A stretch of DNA of 64,000 nucleotides. Origin: Austropuccinia psidii. Its lineage: Eukaryota; Basidiomycota; Pucciniomycetes; Pucciniales; Sphaerophragmiaceae. A model generated the notes under the pieces. It was not told where the DNA came from, did not search any database, and was given only the letters and a program-made list of their open reading frames with translations. Position 1 is the stretch's first letter, and each line of letters begins with the position of its first letter. Of the stretch, positions 23,464 to 36,943 are shown piece after piece. The position numbers were made by a program, and so were the translations under genes. The stretch spans positions 22,858,866 through 22,922,865 of the forward strand of contig JALGQZ010000008.1 in NCBI GenBank assembly GCA_023105745.1. The letters are read 5' to 3'.

Positions 23464-24815
23464 TGAATGTTGGTATTACTCCATTTAGAAGCTATTTCAA
23501 GCTATGAATATGAGTTTTACACATAGAAACAATTATTTTAATAATGATCAAAGGGATTGAATGTATTGTTTTAGTAGTGGTGAGCACCACTAAAATCCCT
23601 GGGTTCAGTAATTACCAATTGAATAACTATGATAAGTACTACAATAATTAAAATTATCATTATACCTGTTTTTTTGTATAATTTAATTGATAGTAGAAAT
23701 TTTACTACATAGTAATTTAAGAGAAAGATAGGGATTCCTTCTTGGTGCAGTGGAAAGGCCCGGTTTATCCTTGAAAAGATGTGGAGGGGAATTTGCACCC
23801 TGAAACATAGAAGGGGTGTAAATTTCCACTCCAAAGGGAAAGCTTGTAGTTTCAATATCCCTGTATAGCCTGTATTTTTCTCATATGTTATTTCAAAATT
23901 AAATCTGGTCACTTTTCCCAAATACAGGGTAAAATGTTTCATAAGGGGACCTCACAGACATGTTCTGACATGTCAGAAAAGTAGAATCCTGTTCAGCATG
24001 TGTCTGAAGGCCTCCTATGAGTCATACTATGGATTATTGAAGTAAAAACAATACTTCTCATGGCTTTGACACCTCTAGCTGATCATTATGAGATATTATC
24101 CCACAGTATTGTGTCTTTTCCAATATTGTGGAATTTTGACATTATAATCACAGTATTTGTTTATTTTTGAAGATAGAGGGCTCAAAAAGTGGCTTATTTT
24201 GTATCTCTTTCTGGGCTCTAAAAAATGGCTACACATTTAGTATACCCAGAATTAACTATGACAAATTTATACAGGTTTTGAATTCTCTTATGGGAATTCA
24301 AATTTTGTATCAATCCTGTATTGAGTTAAGATCCTCAATAACCTTTGTTCTAGATTACATACAGGGTCATGGAGGATACCATTATAGAGTGCATATTCCT
24401 CTCTTTTCAATAAGACCACACTCTAGATATTTCACACCAAAACTACAGAAGCAAGCTGAGAGGTGAATATTTTGTTCATGATTATTAATCCTATGGCTGG
24501 CTCTAATTTGTTAGATATTGGTGTGATCTCAATTTATCTGGTACCATTGAAAGCTTTAATTTGAGCCCCCACATGATGATGGGTTGCCCCTATTTCTATT
24601 TTTTAGATGAGGTTTGAGCTGGAATGAATTTCCTATCCTGTATCCTATCTTTATGGGAGTTGTGTCATCAGTATGAGGTAAAGTTTTTCTTCTTTTCTTA
24701 TGCTTTCAGGGTCTATTTTAGCTCATGCCTGTTTTCATTGGGAATCTCTCTTTACCATTATTCATTGTATTCTTGGTGTCATGCTTGTGCTCTGGGTATG
24801 AGTCACATGCTGATA
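23464..24815 (-). repeat. LTR-A-family copy, reverse orientation
   Basis: The minus strand from 24815 (TATCAGCATGTGACTC) parallels LTR-A from 3022 (TGTCAGCCTGTGACTT). It continues with CAGAGCACAAGCATGACA, then CAATGGTAC, ATATTCACCTCTC, the GGGATAATATC-type palindrome half, GAGGTGTCAAAGC and GTGGTGCTCACCACTACT. The downstream end at 23464 is approximate. It lacks the solo LTR seen in G1. It is probably the 5' LTR of the old element that carries the ORF1 remnant at 22.1-23.0 kb. Confidence 0.6.
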
Positions 24816-25706
24816 ATATTTGATCAGCTCTTTCACTATATATTAAAATGCAAATTTCTGTGGGAGAGGTAATATTACCCATTTATCATGTTTCTAAACA
24901 AGATTTTGCTTCAAGCTTATGATTAAAAAATATTCATCATAAAAAATGATCACCAATATTCCTGGGAAAGTGTCTTGATTCCTTTGAATATATAGATCTA
25001 TTAATTTAAATTGATTATTCTTGATATCTAACTTTATAGGCAGATATCAATATACTCAAATAGAAAAAACTTAGAAGCTAATACTTTTAGTTAGTAGAAA
25101 TTTATGCATCACAATTACCAAGATTCTGGAATTTTATTCCATTTATCTATGTTCAACTTTGATTTATTATTTATCTTTTATTCTATTGACCTTGATATTT
25201 ATCTGAAAGCCAAAAAAAAAAATTACTCAGTATTAGATTGTATATCTTGTGTCTATCAATCCAAATTTATATAAATGTCAAATAATAAAATTTCTGAGTC
25301 AAATTCTGTATGTATTTTATTTGAATTCATTGTTTAAGTTATGAATGCTTGAAAAATAATTGAATCAAAATCATCATGAGGTCAAAATATAAATTTTTAA
25401 TTAATGAGCTGCATTATTTTTGAAGATTTCTAATCCAGATAGAATATATATATTTCTAATCTTACATAGATAAATTGTTAAAGATTAGATCCTCTCATGA
25501 GAAACAATGAATTATCTTATTAGAGAAAAACTTTTATGGTATGATATATCAGAAATATCATCCAAATGGTATAATCTTCATTATTAAACTATTCAGGTAG
25601 CAGTAAAACTCATAAAAGGATTTACTCAAATAAAGCTTCCAAAAGTTATATTATTTCTCCTACTTGTTCAAGAGATCATTCAATAATTCATACTTTATCA
25701 GTGTTT
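24816..25706. other. AT-rich, nothing recognised
   Basis: No open frame of note and no repeat that I can pair with another part of the window. Confidence 0.5.
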
Positions 25707-25711
25707 TCTAG

Positions 25712-27864
25712 TGTAAAGGTTTTCTATGAAACTCTTGATAATAGTAAAAAATATCAAGATTACTATTACTATCCTCAGTAGAAAATATAATATACTGAAT
25801 TATTATAACCACAAGTGAATATGATTATGAGAAATAATTATGTAAAAAGGAAGAAACTTATTATTATTGAATAATTTCTTAATGAAAAATCTTAATAGTT
25901 ATAATAAATTATAAGTATTCTATTATTAGCATGGTCACTGACAGTTATAATAATAGAAATGTATAAAGCTCTTAATGATACAATCCTACATGTAAAATAA
26001 TAATATTTAACCACTTAAAAATAGTATAGATATTATTTATAAAAGAAATATCACACACTTTTCAGAGATAAATCTTATAGAAAAATTCTATATAAGAAAA
26101 CCAATACTAAATAAAAAAGCTATAGAATTTGGGGAAAACTTATTTATAATATTTATTTAAGACAACAATTCAAACAAAGGAGCTATAATATTAAATAATG
26201 TTTATAAGTTAAGAACAAGCCAAAAATCAATATTTTAAAAGATAAAACAGATTTTTATGATAAAAAATAAGATTTAAGAGTTTTTAAGAGGAAGTTGTGA
26301 TTTTTGAAAGATATTTAAGACAATTATTTTATAAGATAAAATGTATTACTGGTGATTACAACAATAATCTGAATTCTATGATTTCAATTCATCAAGTTTA
26401 CCTTAATAAATAATAAAATACTTGAGAACTACTTTCAATAATAATATTTTATATCTAATAAACCTTTACCTGTTTAAATGTCTAATATTCTTGGAATTAT
26501 TATTGGTCACTGGAAAAAACAGTGATTTAAAGGCTATTTTTATGCCTGCAGATATGCTCTCATGATTTATAATTGATATAAATAGAGCTCTCAGGTAAAA
26601 ACTGAAAATCCATGCTTGAAAATAAGTTTCTTAACCTGAGGTAGCTTATTTTTAATTCCAATTTGAAGCTACCAGCTTTATTCTTGACTCGAATTAACTT
26701 TAATCGTCTTTTTTTGTTATTATTTTGAGCTTATTTATATTAAATTTCATCACATGAACAACTTGAAAATGAATTTCCATGAATTTCCAATCCAAAATCT
26801 CTTCAACTGGATTTTGAATTCATTTTCCAAGGAATCTTAATCTTCTTTAAGAATAACAAAAAAGGTCCATTTCAAGGCTAATTACCAATTGATCCTGTTT
26901 GAAAGGATACTTAAAATTTAATCTAAACACAGATAACATTAAATTTTAAGCTGTGTGAAATGTCCAGGCAAATCCATCAATAATTGGATTTTTAATAAAT
27001 TTTTGAAGTTATTGCTATTTTTCCATGTAAAATAGCATTACACATCAAACATTCACTTTTGATAAGTTTTTGATGCTTTTAACTTTAAATTTTTAAGCTT
27101 AATTAAGCTTTGACAGTTCTTAAAACCTAGGTTTCAAGCTTGAATATTGGGATTTACCCTTTGGCAGCTTGTAATTCCTGTGCAAATTGGGATAAAACCA
27201 GTTTAAACTTTAATATTTGATCAAATTCTAATCTTAAAGCTTAAATGAGGTTTAAAATTCCCCAATACAGGTGTAAAACCTCAATATAGTTCTTGCATAT
27301 CCCAAAAGTTGGGTACCCTGGCTTTATTTGGTCTTTTTCCTTTGTCCCACCTTTCTGTGTGGATTTTTCCCTTTTATTTATTTAAAGCCATACTATGGCC
27401 TCAAATCAGTTTAAATTGAGCTCACACAGGATTTTCATCCTGTATGGAAGATCCTTAGCCAATTTGGTAAATATACACAACACCTCAATTTGAACTAAGA
27501 TTTTGGTAAGTTTGCATAAACCTTGTGCAAATTTAAATTTAAGCTTATTTAAGCTTGAATTTAACAATTTTAAAAAATGTTAAAAGAGTTTCAATTTTCC
27601 TGTGAGATTCTTAAATCTTCTAATAACATAATAAATATCTATTTTTGGGTATAACACCCTATGGGTCTACCCCAGGTTATTTTTGGTGTAAAATCCAAAA
27701 ATCACATAATAATTATAACTTTGTTCATGCAAAATAAACTTATACTTGTTTTTTGTTATTTATTGTTGTAAATTCAATTTATAAGTCTGTTTAAGACTAA
27801 ATCAACTGTATAAAAATCTATTTGTGGTCTTATGGGTATGTCATAAATATCTCACAGGCTCAAT
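25712..27864 (-). repeat. Diverged solo LTR-D copy, reverse orientation
   Basis: Landmarks run parallel to the solo LTR at 3928-5850: TCTATGAAACTCTTGATAAT at the left end, ATTACAACAATAATCTGAATTC-like at 26357, GGAAAAAACAG at 26511, AGTTGGGTACCCTGGCT at 27307, CTATGGGTCTACCCCAGGT at 27659, and GGGTATGTCATAAATATCTC near the right end. The flanks TCTAG (25707-25711) and CCTAG (27865-27869) are a 4/5 match, possibly a decayed target duplication. Confidence 0.55.
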
Positions 27865-27869
27865 CCTAG

Positions 27870-30800
27870 CATTTTAAAAGCTAGTTTTATCTGCTTGGTG
27901 AATATTGAAAATATTTAAGAATTTTATTCCTTAAATATAATATATTTCCATTTTGTTTGGTTTGATCCATGTAGAAGAATGGATGGTTTGATTACCATTG
28001 GCTATATATTTATGTAGGATTTTTCAAAATTAAAGTATTCAATATCCTTTTCAAATTAAATAAATATTGGGGAAATGGTCTCAGATATCTGTAGGGAAGT
28101 AGATAGAAGTTGAGATACATCTGAAACTTTTCAGAAGGACAATTACGCAATTTTCTATATTTATTCCTCTTGTTTGATTCAGTGATATCTCACAAACTCA
28201 TCTTCTCTTTACCAAGAGCAAAGCGGCTACACTTTATACAAGGTTCTGCATTCTTAAACTGACATGGGAGATAACTTTCATGAAAATTATAAGATATGAT
28301 TGTAAATAAGCTAAAATTAAGAGCTGCAACCCATTTAATTTCAACTCAATTTCTCCATATGAGTCTTAATTAATAATTTTAAAATTTTGAGAGTTCAAAC
28401 CTATATCATGAATGAAGCTTTATCTTGGCAAAAAAAATCAAATAAATTTTATCTTTATTTGAATAGTTAGGAATAAAAATATTTGAAATTTTGGTTTCTG
28501 TTTTATACTTTCTAACACACATAGAAAGATATTAGAATATATTCTCTCTCCATTTCCCATATTTTATATGAAAGTAATCTGTACGCTGATAATACTATCC
28601 CTTTAATCTTGAAAGGTTCTCTTATTTTTAATAAAGATATTATGCAGCAAATAGGCTTTCATTAAGTTTTTTGATTTTATAGAAGTATTTATCAAGATAG
28701 AAAAATAACTCTTACCTTCTTTTCTCTAATTAAAGCTACAGGGCTCAATAATACAGAAAAAATTCCTTCTGGTCAAATTAAGATGTATTACTTTAATTTA
28801 AAGATATACCAAGATTCAATTTTCATGAAATCAAAATTTCCAATCTTTTGAGCTTTCAAACTGTCAAGAGAAGCTTTCGTAACCTGGACTAATCATTAAT
28901 GAGAATTTTCCAAGAGGTAAATTCTCATTCCTTCATAATTGAGAGTTTCTTTATTCAAGTACCAAAGGATCTTTTGGGAATAATTCTGATAAATAAAATC
29001 TTGAAATTTCTTGATAAAATAAATGGAATTTATCATATAAATAAAAATTATTTGACTTCTTTCATATTTATATAGCTAAATTGTTTCTTAATGAGGGGAA
29101 TGCAATATATCACATCAAGTATTCAGTCCAGTGGAAAAAAAGTGAGATTTATATCAATATATTTCCCCTTTCGAGAATTTCAGTGGAGAATTTTTCATCA
29201 CACATTATTTAGATCTCCTAGATAAAGATTCTATATGATATATTAAGCCAGTTAAAGTATATTTTTTTCATTGAAAATAAAGTCCATTCACATTACTTGA
29301 TGCTTTTCAATAATTAAATCCTCAGCTCAATATTATTTCCTGAAACAACTTTTGATTTGATATATGTTTGGAGTCTATTCTTTTTTTTATTCTGATTTTA
29401 CCCCTTCTTTTAAAGTTGTTTCAATTCATATTGTTAATTTATAGCTTTTTGTTAACTGAAAAGAACAAAAATTTATTTTTTTATGGTTTTTAAACTTCAA
29501 CTCGTGAATTACAGCTCTTCTAATATATAAATACCAAAAAATGAGAAATATTAAATATCTTAAAGGAGTTAGAAGACCAATTAAGGACATTTTGCACCAT
29601 AAATATCTGTTATAAAAATGGTTAAACCCATTTAAATCCCCATTATTGAAATAAATACAAACTTTGAGCTAGTACACATATGAGGTATCTATGGGAAAAG
29701 GGTATCAGCTTGAATATTTTATGATACATAATACAATCCACAAGCTTTCCTTTCTAAATATAATCAAGAAGGAAAATCAAAAACAACATGTCATTCTATC
29801 AAGTCCTATTGATGAAGTCTAATCCATTAAGCTACTATGCAGTCTCCTAAATTTTAAAGGTACAATAATCTAGTCAGACAAGCTGAGACTGAATCAATTC
29901 AAGACCCTCTTATATATATAAATTGATATTTAGAAATCTATATCTACATAATGATTAGATTTTTCCTATATAAAATACACAAAAAGTTAATTTTCATACA
30001 TTTGGTATTTATGTTTAAAGAAAAATTTGAAATTATAACATGGAGTCAGATTCTTTCAAGAGAGCACATAGAACCTTTATGGGGCAATTTTTAATTGATA
30101 TTCACATGATACACATATCAATTTATAGCCATATAAGATCGTATCCATATTATTTTCTCTTACTTATTAAAACCTCACTCAACCTATTTTTTGGTGTTCT
30201 TGAATTTTAATTGAGCTTCTGTTCATAAGCTCAATAGTAGTATTTTATGTCCATTTGTAGGAATTTTATGCTGTATTTTCTGGAAAATTGATTTTGAAAT
30301 AAAAATTTTCCCTAAAGATACAAAAATTTTAATAGAGAAATTTTTATCAATAATTTTATTTTCAGAATTTCGAAACAATAAAAAATGGCTTTGTGTAGTT
30401 TTTATCTTAATTTTTTAATAAATAAAGCTCCAAGTTTATCCCTCAATAAGTATTTGAGACTATAAAACATATGTTTTAACAGCTCGTTTTGATATGCTGA
30501 ATATATATCCTACTTTTCCATCCAGAGATTTCCGAAAAAAAATTCAAATAAAGTAGATTTAAGAATAAATTAGACAGAGCCAATATGCCTTTCACAAACT
30601 TAAAGATTTACATAAGCGGGTTTCTATTTCAATGGATTTTTCTTTTCATTACATAGTATCATTTGTCTGTAATTTCGGACCATACTAATTTACGAATAAA
30701 TAGACCCAAAATCTGGGCTTCTCATTTGAAATATCATAAAATGAAAAAAAAAAACTCAATTTTCCTGAACGTGGGGGAACATTGGCCTTGGAATAATTCC

Positions 30801-33800
30801 AGAGAATAATTCAAATTTTATGTAGGTACCAAATTCTTATCTATTCTAGCTATATTCTATTCAAAAAATGAAACATTTTCATTATTAATACTAAGGGTGT
30901 TTCAATAATTACTAATACATCATCTTCCTTTTACAGATCTTGATTTCTAATTCCTTTAAAAAATTAAATCTTTTCTGTATTTTCCACTCAGAAAAGTAAG
31001 TTTAAAAGGGATAAAATAGGAATTTTTGAAAAAAAAAAAACACAAACAATGTATATAATTTCTGCATTTTCTCTTCAAAAAGAATTAAATTAAGAATATT
31101 TATTCCTCTAAAGTATAATAAAATTAACAAATATATATATATCGTTTTTTGAAAATTAGCTTTCAAAAGGAAAAAAACAAAAATGAAAAATAAATTAGGC
31201 TTTTTTTGGCCAGATACATAAGGAAAATTCAAAGCGAATATTAAAAAAAAAGTAAGTAATAATTGAGGAATGGCTAGCTCTATGTATTTTTTCAAATAGC
31301 AAGATATTAGAATATATTTAAAAATTATATTATGATGTTTCAAATCAGCTTTATGACTCCTTTATAGGGAATCTTTGATTTAATTTGTGATAAGAACAAG
31401 AAAGAATGAATTAACCATTTTTTAGCTAATATTTATTTTATTCCTAAATATGAAAATCGTTTTTTTCTCTCCTTGAATATACTATTCATCTTCATTCTTT
31501 AAGATCAGGTCACAGCTTGAGATAATTTTATCCAAAATTTCCATTTAACCTGAGACTTGGAATTATCAAGAAATTTTCAATAATTAGTGATTTTTTAGTT
31601 TAATTTCACACACATATTTTTACTTGAATGAATTATTTATATCTAGATAATTGATTAACTGTAAATCAAACTCCTTTTATCAATATATTTTATCCTAATT
31701 TCTCAAATCCTGATTTAAAATCTCCTCTCTTTCCTCTTTCACTACTTCTTTTTATTTTCCTCAAAGTTTAGTTTAATTATGATTTTATTTCTTTTTTGCA
31801 TGAATGTTATTCATAATTTAAAATGAATGGCTTTATTTTTTTACCAAATGATAAGCTATATTATTATATAAAAGTCCCCATTTTTATGGAGAGTTTATTT
31901 CAAAGTAATATTTTTATTTATATATTCTTTTCATTATTCATATTCTTTCTATAAGCCTTTTCAATTTGAATTTTATATTCAAACAGAATTAATAATTGCT
32001 CATTTTTCCTATTAAATTTCTCCAATATGAATTATATAGCTGCAATTTATTCTTTTTTATGTCTTTTATCATTTAGAAGAATCATTCAAATATCTCAGCT
32101 CATATTTTTGGAAATTTCAGAGCCAAAAATTTGATATTTGATCTTTGAATTTGGTGAGAATTTGTCAGATACTCAGATATCTATGATTTTTTCATTACTT
32201 TATTTCAATATGAATTCTTTTTTTATAAATATTTTAAGAAAAATATTTTCTATAATGAGCTATTTTGATTGAATTAGAGGTTTTTATCAAGTGAGAACAG
32301 CCTGTTTGCAGTTAATTGGTGGCCACTATAAGATTTTTTTGATGGTGGACCAGATCACTTTAATATAAAAGTGGTAAGAATAATACAGATAGTGTGTTTT
32401 TTTATCCTTCCTTGGTTACTTTCAAGGGAAAATATTTAACATCCTTTTTGATATGAATTTTACACTTTTGGGTTTTTATATTTAAAGCTTTTAATAGGAA
32501 AACACCTGTGTTTCATTGCTTTCTGAACAAGCCAATTTTGAACTGAAAAATAGTCAACAATATTTAAGTTTTTTTACTGTGGGAGCTCATTATGTTTGGT
32601 ATATTGAATGAGATATTACCTGGGTTTCAAACTCATAGGTAATCAGTCATAATTTTCTAATAGCTCCTGTAACCAAGGGTGAAAATTTTTATTTCCTTCC
32701 CCTCCTAATATACTGAAAAAAGCTCCTTGGAGATCACAAACCAAAATAAAAGCTAATACCTTTTTTAAAAACTAGGGAAGGCCTAATTCAGTAATCTTTA
32801 TTAGACATATAAACTCCCATGAACTGAAACAAAAATCAACAATCTTGTGAACAGGAAGTGATAAAATAGATTTTGAGGTTACTATAAAGTCTTTTCACAG
32901 CTCTATACTTTACTTTAAGTGTATTTTAAAAGTAAAAATTTACTAAAGAGGCTAAATTTGATATGTTTTTGAGGAAGTTTTTTGTTCTTTTCTAAGGCTG
33001 ATATAAGGATCATATAAGGGTAGAATTGAGTCAAACGCAATTTCAAGGTGATATTCTGGATGAGATCTAACATTAAACTCATAATTAAATAGTTTTTGAT
33101 AGAAAATAAATCTTTCAAGGACTCAGATCATCTCTGAACAATACTTTACCACTGAGCCTGTCTACTGGGTGACCTCTAATTACCACAATTTGACTGATCT
33201 TGGATGCTGGGTAGTTGAAATCACCAAAATACTAGACTACCGCTTAGGAAAGGGATAAAATTATGTTTAATTCATTTCTATAGCTTCATTGGGAAAGGAA
33301 AACATGAGGGGGGAAGTTCCTTCATTCATATCTTGTGGGACCCCAGGGGTCCTCCACAGAAGCTCTACTCTTTGGCCTCCATTTCCTTTGAATAAGGGGG
33401 AAAAATAATGAGTAAGAATTCCTAGTGAGTATTGCTTTATGTATTGCATCATATGATGGATTATAAATTTCCTTTAGGTATATTCTCTGGCTTGAAATAC
33501 CCTGATAAGGGTCATCTGACAATTAATTCACCCTTCAGAACAGTTTTTTAAGCCTTCAGAGATATTTTATTGCTATTATTTCCAGATATGCAATCATCTG
33601 ACTATGTATTTCACCTTTAACTAAGGGATCTCACATGCTTGGGAGATTTTTCCCTGTTGAAAATTACAAATGGCTGTTATATGATTATGTATTTACCCTT
33701 TACTCAGATTATTTGATAGCCTTTACTATTTTCCTAGTTATTTCAATTGAATTTTGTCCTCTGAAATTTTTTTATACCCTATGTCTGTGTAGATTAGTCA

Positions 33801-33991
33801 TATGGTGATATTTCTTGCACGTCCTTGAGGTGAATTTTCTGGTAGCGATTTTATTTCATTCTATTGCGTCAGAGCATTATTTTTTGCATCTTTCTACCAT
33901 ATTCAGGTACTTTGGCCATCTATTATTCATTTTTACTTTGTTGTTAATTTGATATTACATGGTGTGTCTTTGTAAAGTTAATTCTGACTGT
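27870..33991. other. 6-kb AT-rich stretch without recognised genes
   Basis: The sequence is AT-rich with many stops in all frames. The longest frames (31002-31343 -, 32915-33118 -) are low-complexity Phe/Leu/Lys/Ile strings typical of AT-rich noise. A less AT-rich patch at 33120-33540, containing a 61-residue minus frame (33267-33452), stands out in composition but has no motif I know. The stretch is probably decayed repeats. Confidence 0.5.
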
Positions 33992-33996
33992 ATAGC

Positions 33997-35798
33997 TGTG
34001 AGCCTTAGAGGCATTTTCAGATACCCAAAAGATTAAAAATAATGAAATAATATTAAATTATGAATAAAAAAGATTTATCTATATTATGAAAACAAAAATT
34101 CTAATATAAATATAAATTTATACACAAAAATAAAAATAAAATTACATTGAATTTTAAATCTGTGAAAGCAAATTTCTACTTGAAAAAATTAAGTAAAAAT
34201 GAATTTTCAACAAAAATACCAAAATCAAAATGTTTTTGGAAAAAAGTTGAATGAAAATTATCATAGCTTTTATCCTACTAATAAGCATATTAGAATTATT
34301 TCACCATTGGACTCCTCATAAAAATAAGGTGGGGTCACCTCTGGGTAAAATTTCTCTAACGCAACTCCAAGTAATGTTAAATCAATTTTTTAGTATTTTC
34401 TGTAAAAAAGTTGAAAATCCTCAAAACCTTAACTTAATTCATATCACATGTGGTGTTGACCATCAATTTTTGTGTTGAAATTGAGTTGTTATGTGTAACT
34501 TAGAAGTTATGAGGAATTGAGGTATTTTCAATTGAAATGTCAAAATGTGTGCATGTATTACATAAGTGAACTTTAATTTACATATGAGTTGTCAATTATC
34601 TCAGTTTTTTACTGTAAAAACTCAATTGAATTACATATTTAAATTATAAGTATAACACATGGTGAGGAATTAAAGAAAAAATAAATTGGAAAGATTGATT
34701 CTGGGGGGGAAAGGGAATCTTGGCTCCAAGGGGGAGACAGACCACCAAATATCTTTCTGACAGGACTGAGATGTAAAGCTCCATGCAAAATTTCATCAGT
34801 TTTGGCCTGTAATTGAGTCACAGGGTTTGTTTCACAATTGATGATGAGGTTTTGATACCAACCAGGGCAGTTTTAACTGTTGCCAAGAGGGTAAAACTAC
34901 CCTTAAGATGAAACAAACATTGTAGAAACAGTTTTAACTTTTTTTGATGTCTCTTAAACACATTCTGACATTTTTTGAAGGCTTTAAACAAGGTATTACT
35001 ATAGCAATGGCTGATTTGAGGGTCCAAATTGGCTGAAAAATAGCAAAAATTGGCTAAACCAGCCCTTTTTTGGTCTAAAAAAGGGTTCAATGATTCCATG
35101 ATTGACTTTTCTGTTGTCAGAGTGCTTTCCACTACTTAAAAGAGAAAATTTTACTTTTGGAGTAAGATAATTGATGGCTATAAAAGAATGCCTTCTTTTC
35201 CCCACTTTTCTCTTCATGTTAGTATCTTTTCCTTTTATAATTAGTTTAAACACTGTTAAACCAATCAATGAAAGATTCTAACCACCCATTTCATATTATT
35301 TTAAGCCTTTTAACCACGTGATAAAATCATTATAATCATTTTTTGTAACTCTTATAATCATTTTTACCCCTGAATCACCCCATAAGTGAATGAAATCATC
35401 TTTCATCACTGTTAACTTTGTCACTTTGTTTCCAAATTCACTCTGGTCACTTTTGGGCATATTTCTATTTAATAATTTTAAGGAATATGCTCCTATATCA
35501 GTTTCCTGCAGTCCTTTTCTCAATCAATTCTAATTGAAATTGCTCTTGAACAAATTTCTTTTGTAGCCTTAAATATCTCTTGTAGAATATTTTTGGATAG
35601 GTTTTTATTGTTGGTAAAACAATAGATCTTTATAATATTATTCTTTTATACTAATAAAGTTAAAAAGAATAAAAATTGGCATGATTTCTCTTAAAAATCC
35701 TATTCATTACTATTTTTAATCAATTTTTACCTTATACAAATTTTGAGGACAGGAAAAGTACTTGATTTTCAATCAAAGTTTCATATCCACACCTTACA
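33997..35798 (+). repeat. LTR-B, 5' LTR of G2
   Basis: TGTGAGCCTTAGAGG...CACACCTTACA, 1802 bp. It is homologous to 42173-43952, the solo copy at 51544-53396 and the reverse copy at 10281-11930. A TATAAAAG box lies at 35179-35186. Confidence 0.92.
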
Positions 35799-35813
35799 TT
35801 TGGGGCCCAGCCA
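35799..35813 (+). promoter_or_regulatory. Candidate primer-binding site of G2
   Basis: TTTGGGGCCCAGCC directly follows the LTR. G3 has TTTTGGGGGCCTGGCC at the same place. Both contain TGG as expected for pairing with a tRNA CCA end, but I cannot name the tRNA. Confidence 0.4.
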
Positions 35814-36018
35814 AAATGTTTTACCTGTGACATATATTTTTACTCTTTTCAAATCCCTTTCCTTATATTGAAAAAGCAAAAAAACACCATAAAAAGTACT
35901 TATAATTCAAAATTTCATGAACAATAAAACTTTTCCATATTATAAGTGAGGGTTTATTTTCTATTTTTCTTTTGAAAAATCCTTTTTTTACTTAAATTGC
36001 TTTTTTCATTAATTTTAG

Positions 36019-36943
36019 TGTCTGGAAATGTGGTAAGACAAGAAAATATTGAAACTTCATCAACAGCTACTAGCATTATTCCTGCCAGTACTGCCAATTC
36101 TGAATATAATAGAACAGTTATTACAGCTCAGAGCAATAAACCAGAGCCAGTTTCTTGTGAATTAATTAACTTTTACATAAGTAATACCCTTCAAAAGGCA
36201 AAGAATTTGGCCAATGGTAAGTTTTTTGATGTAAAATTACTATTTTTAAGCTTTTATCATAAAATATGCCTTCAACCACATCAGGAGCCAGCTATAACCC
36301 CTCAAGAAGCTCCCAAAAAGGTTATAGACGTGATTATGGCAGAAGCCAATCAGTTAGAGAAGGGAAAGGGTCAGTAAATGGATCCCAAACTGACAAATTA
36401 TGCCATTCTGAAGCTGATAATACTGTTTTACCTTCAAACAGAGCTTACACCACCACAAGAAGCCTCAGTGGACATATACAAAGCCAGCCAGAAGGCCTAC
36501 AGCAATGCATTGCAGCACAAAGAGTACCAGATCCTTTCAGATCTGTGGAAAAACTGCGTGAATCCTTACCTGACTGTGAGAAATTCCGGCACCATCCCAG
36601 CACTTGAAAGTTACTCAATGGATGGAATCCATTGATGGAAAAGAAAAACATGATTCTTTTAACAGCAGAATGGAGGAAAAACAACCCTCCACCACCCAAG
36701 AAAGTGCCAAAAACAGCCCCAGTAGCCAGAAGCAGCAATTCCAATGTGAAAACGCAGCCACAAGCTCAGAACAAGGGCAAAGACAAAGCACCAGCTACAA
36801 AACCTTACAGCCAGGGCTACAGAATCCCAAATATTCAGCAGGATGCCATGGAAAATGTATTTCAGACGGCCAGAACAATGATGGAATTACAGAAAAAGCA
36901 GGAAGCCAGATTAAAATATCAGAAATTATTTCTGATATTCTAG
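36019..36943 (+). pseudogene. G2 ORF1, spliced, overlapping gag
   Basis: Exon 1 follows an acceptor (TTTTAG at 36013-36018) and reads SGNVVRQENIETSSTATS to LANG. A GTAAGT donor lies at 36217 and a CAG acceptor at 36284 (68 nt). Exon 2 reads EPAITPQEAPKKVIDVIMAE, then EKGK. A second intron-like segment, 36370-36441 (72 nt, GTCAGT to TTCAAACAG, with an in-frame TAA inside), joins exon 3 in frame: LTPPQEASVDIYKASQKAYS. A one-base loss near 36615 shifts the frame, which then runs to 36943 with KPYSQGYRIPNIQQDAMENV and ARTMMELQKKQEAR. The first splice as drawn is off by one base relative to exon 2. Function is unknown; the C-terminal half is basic and helical. Confidence 0.5.

Noticed and set aside
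24167..24466. Plus-strand 99-residue frame
   Set aside because: It lies within the reverse LTR-A copy and shares its bases with LTR landmarks.
26573..26590. TATAAATAGAGCTCT on the plus strand of the reverse LTR-D copy
   Set aside because: It resembles the G3 promoter but runs against the inferred orientation of that LTR, so I do not call it a promoter.
31002..31343. Phe/Leu/Ile-rich frame resembling a membrane protein
   Set aside because: AT-rich DNA yields such strings by chance; there is no start context, homology or neighbour supporting a gene.
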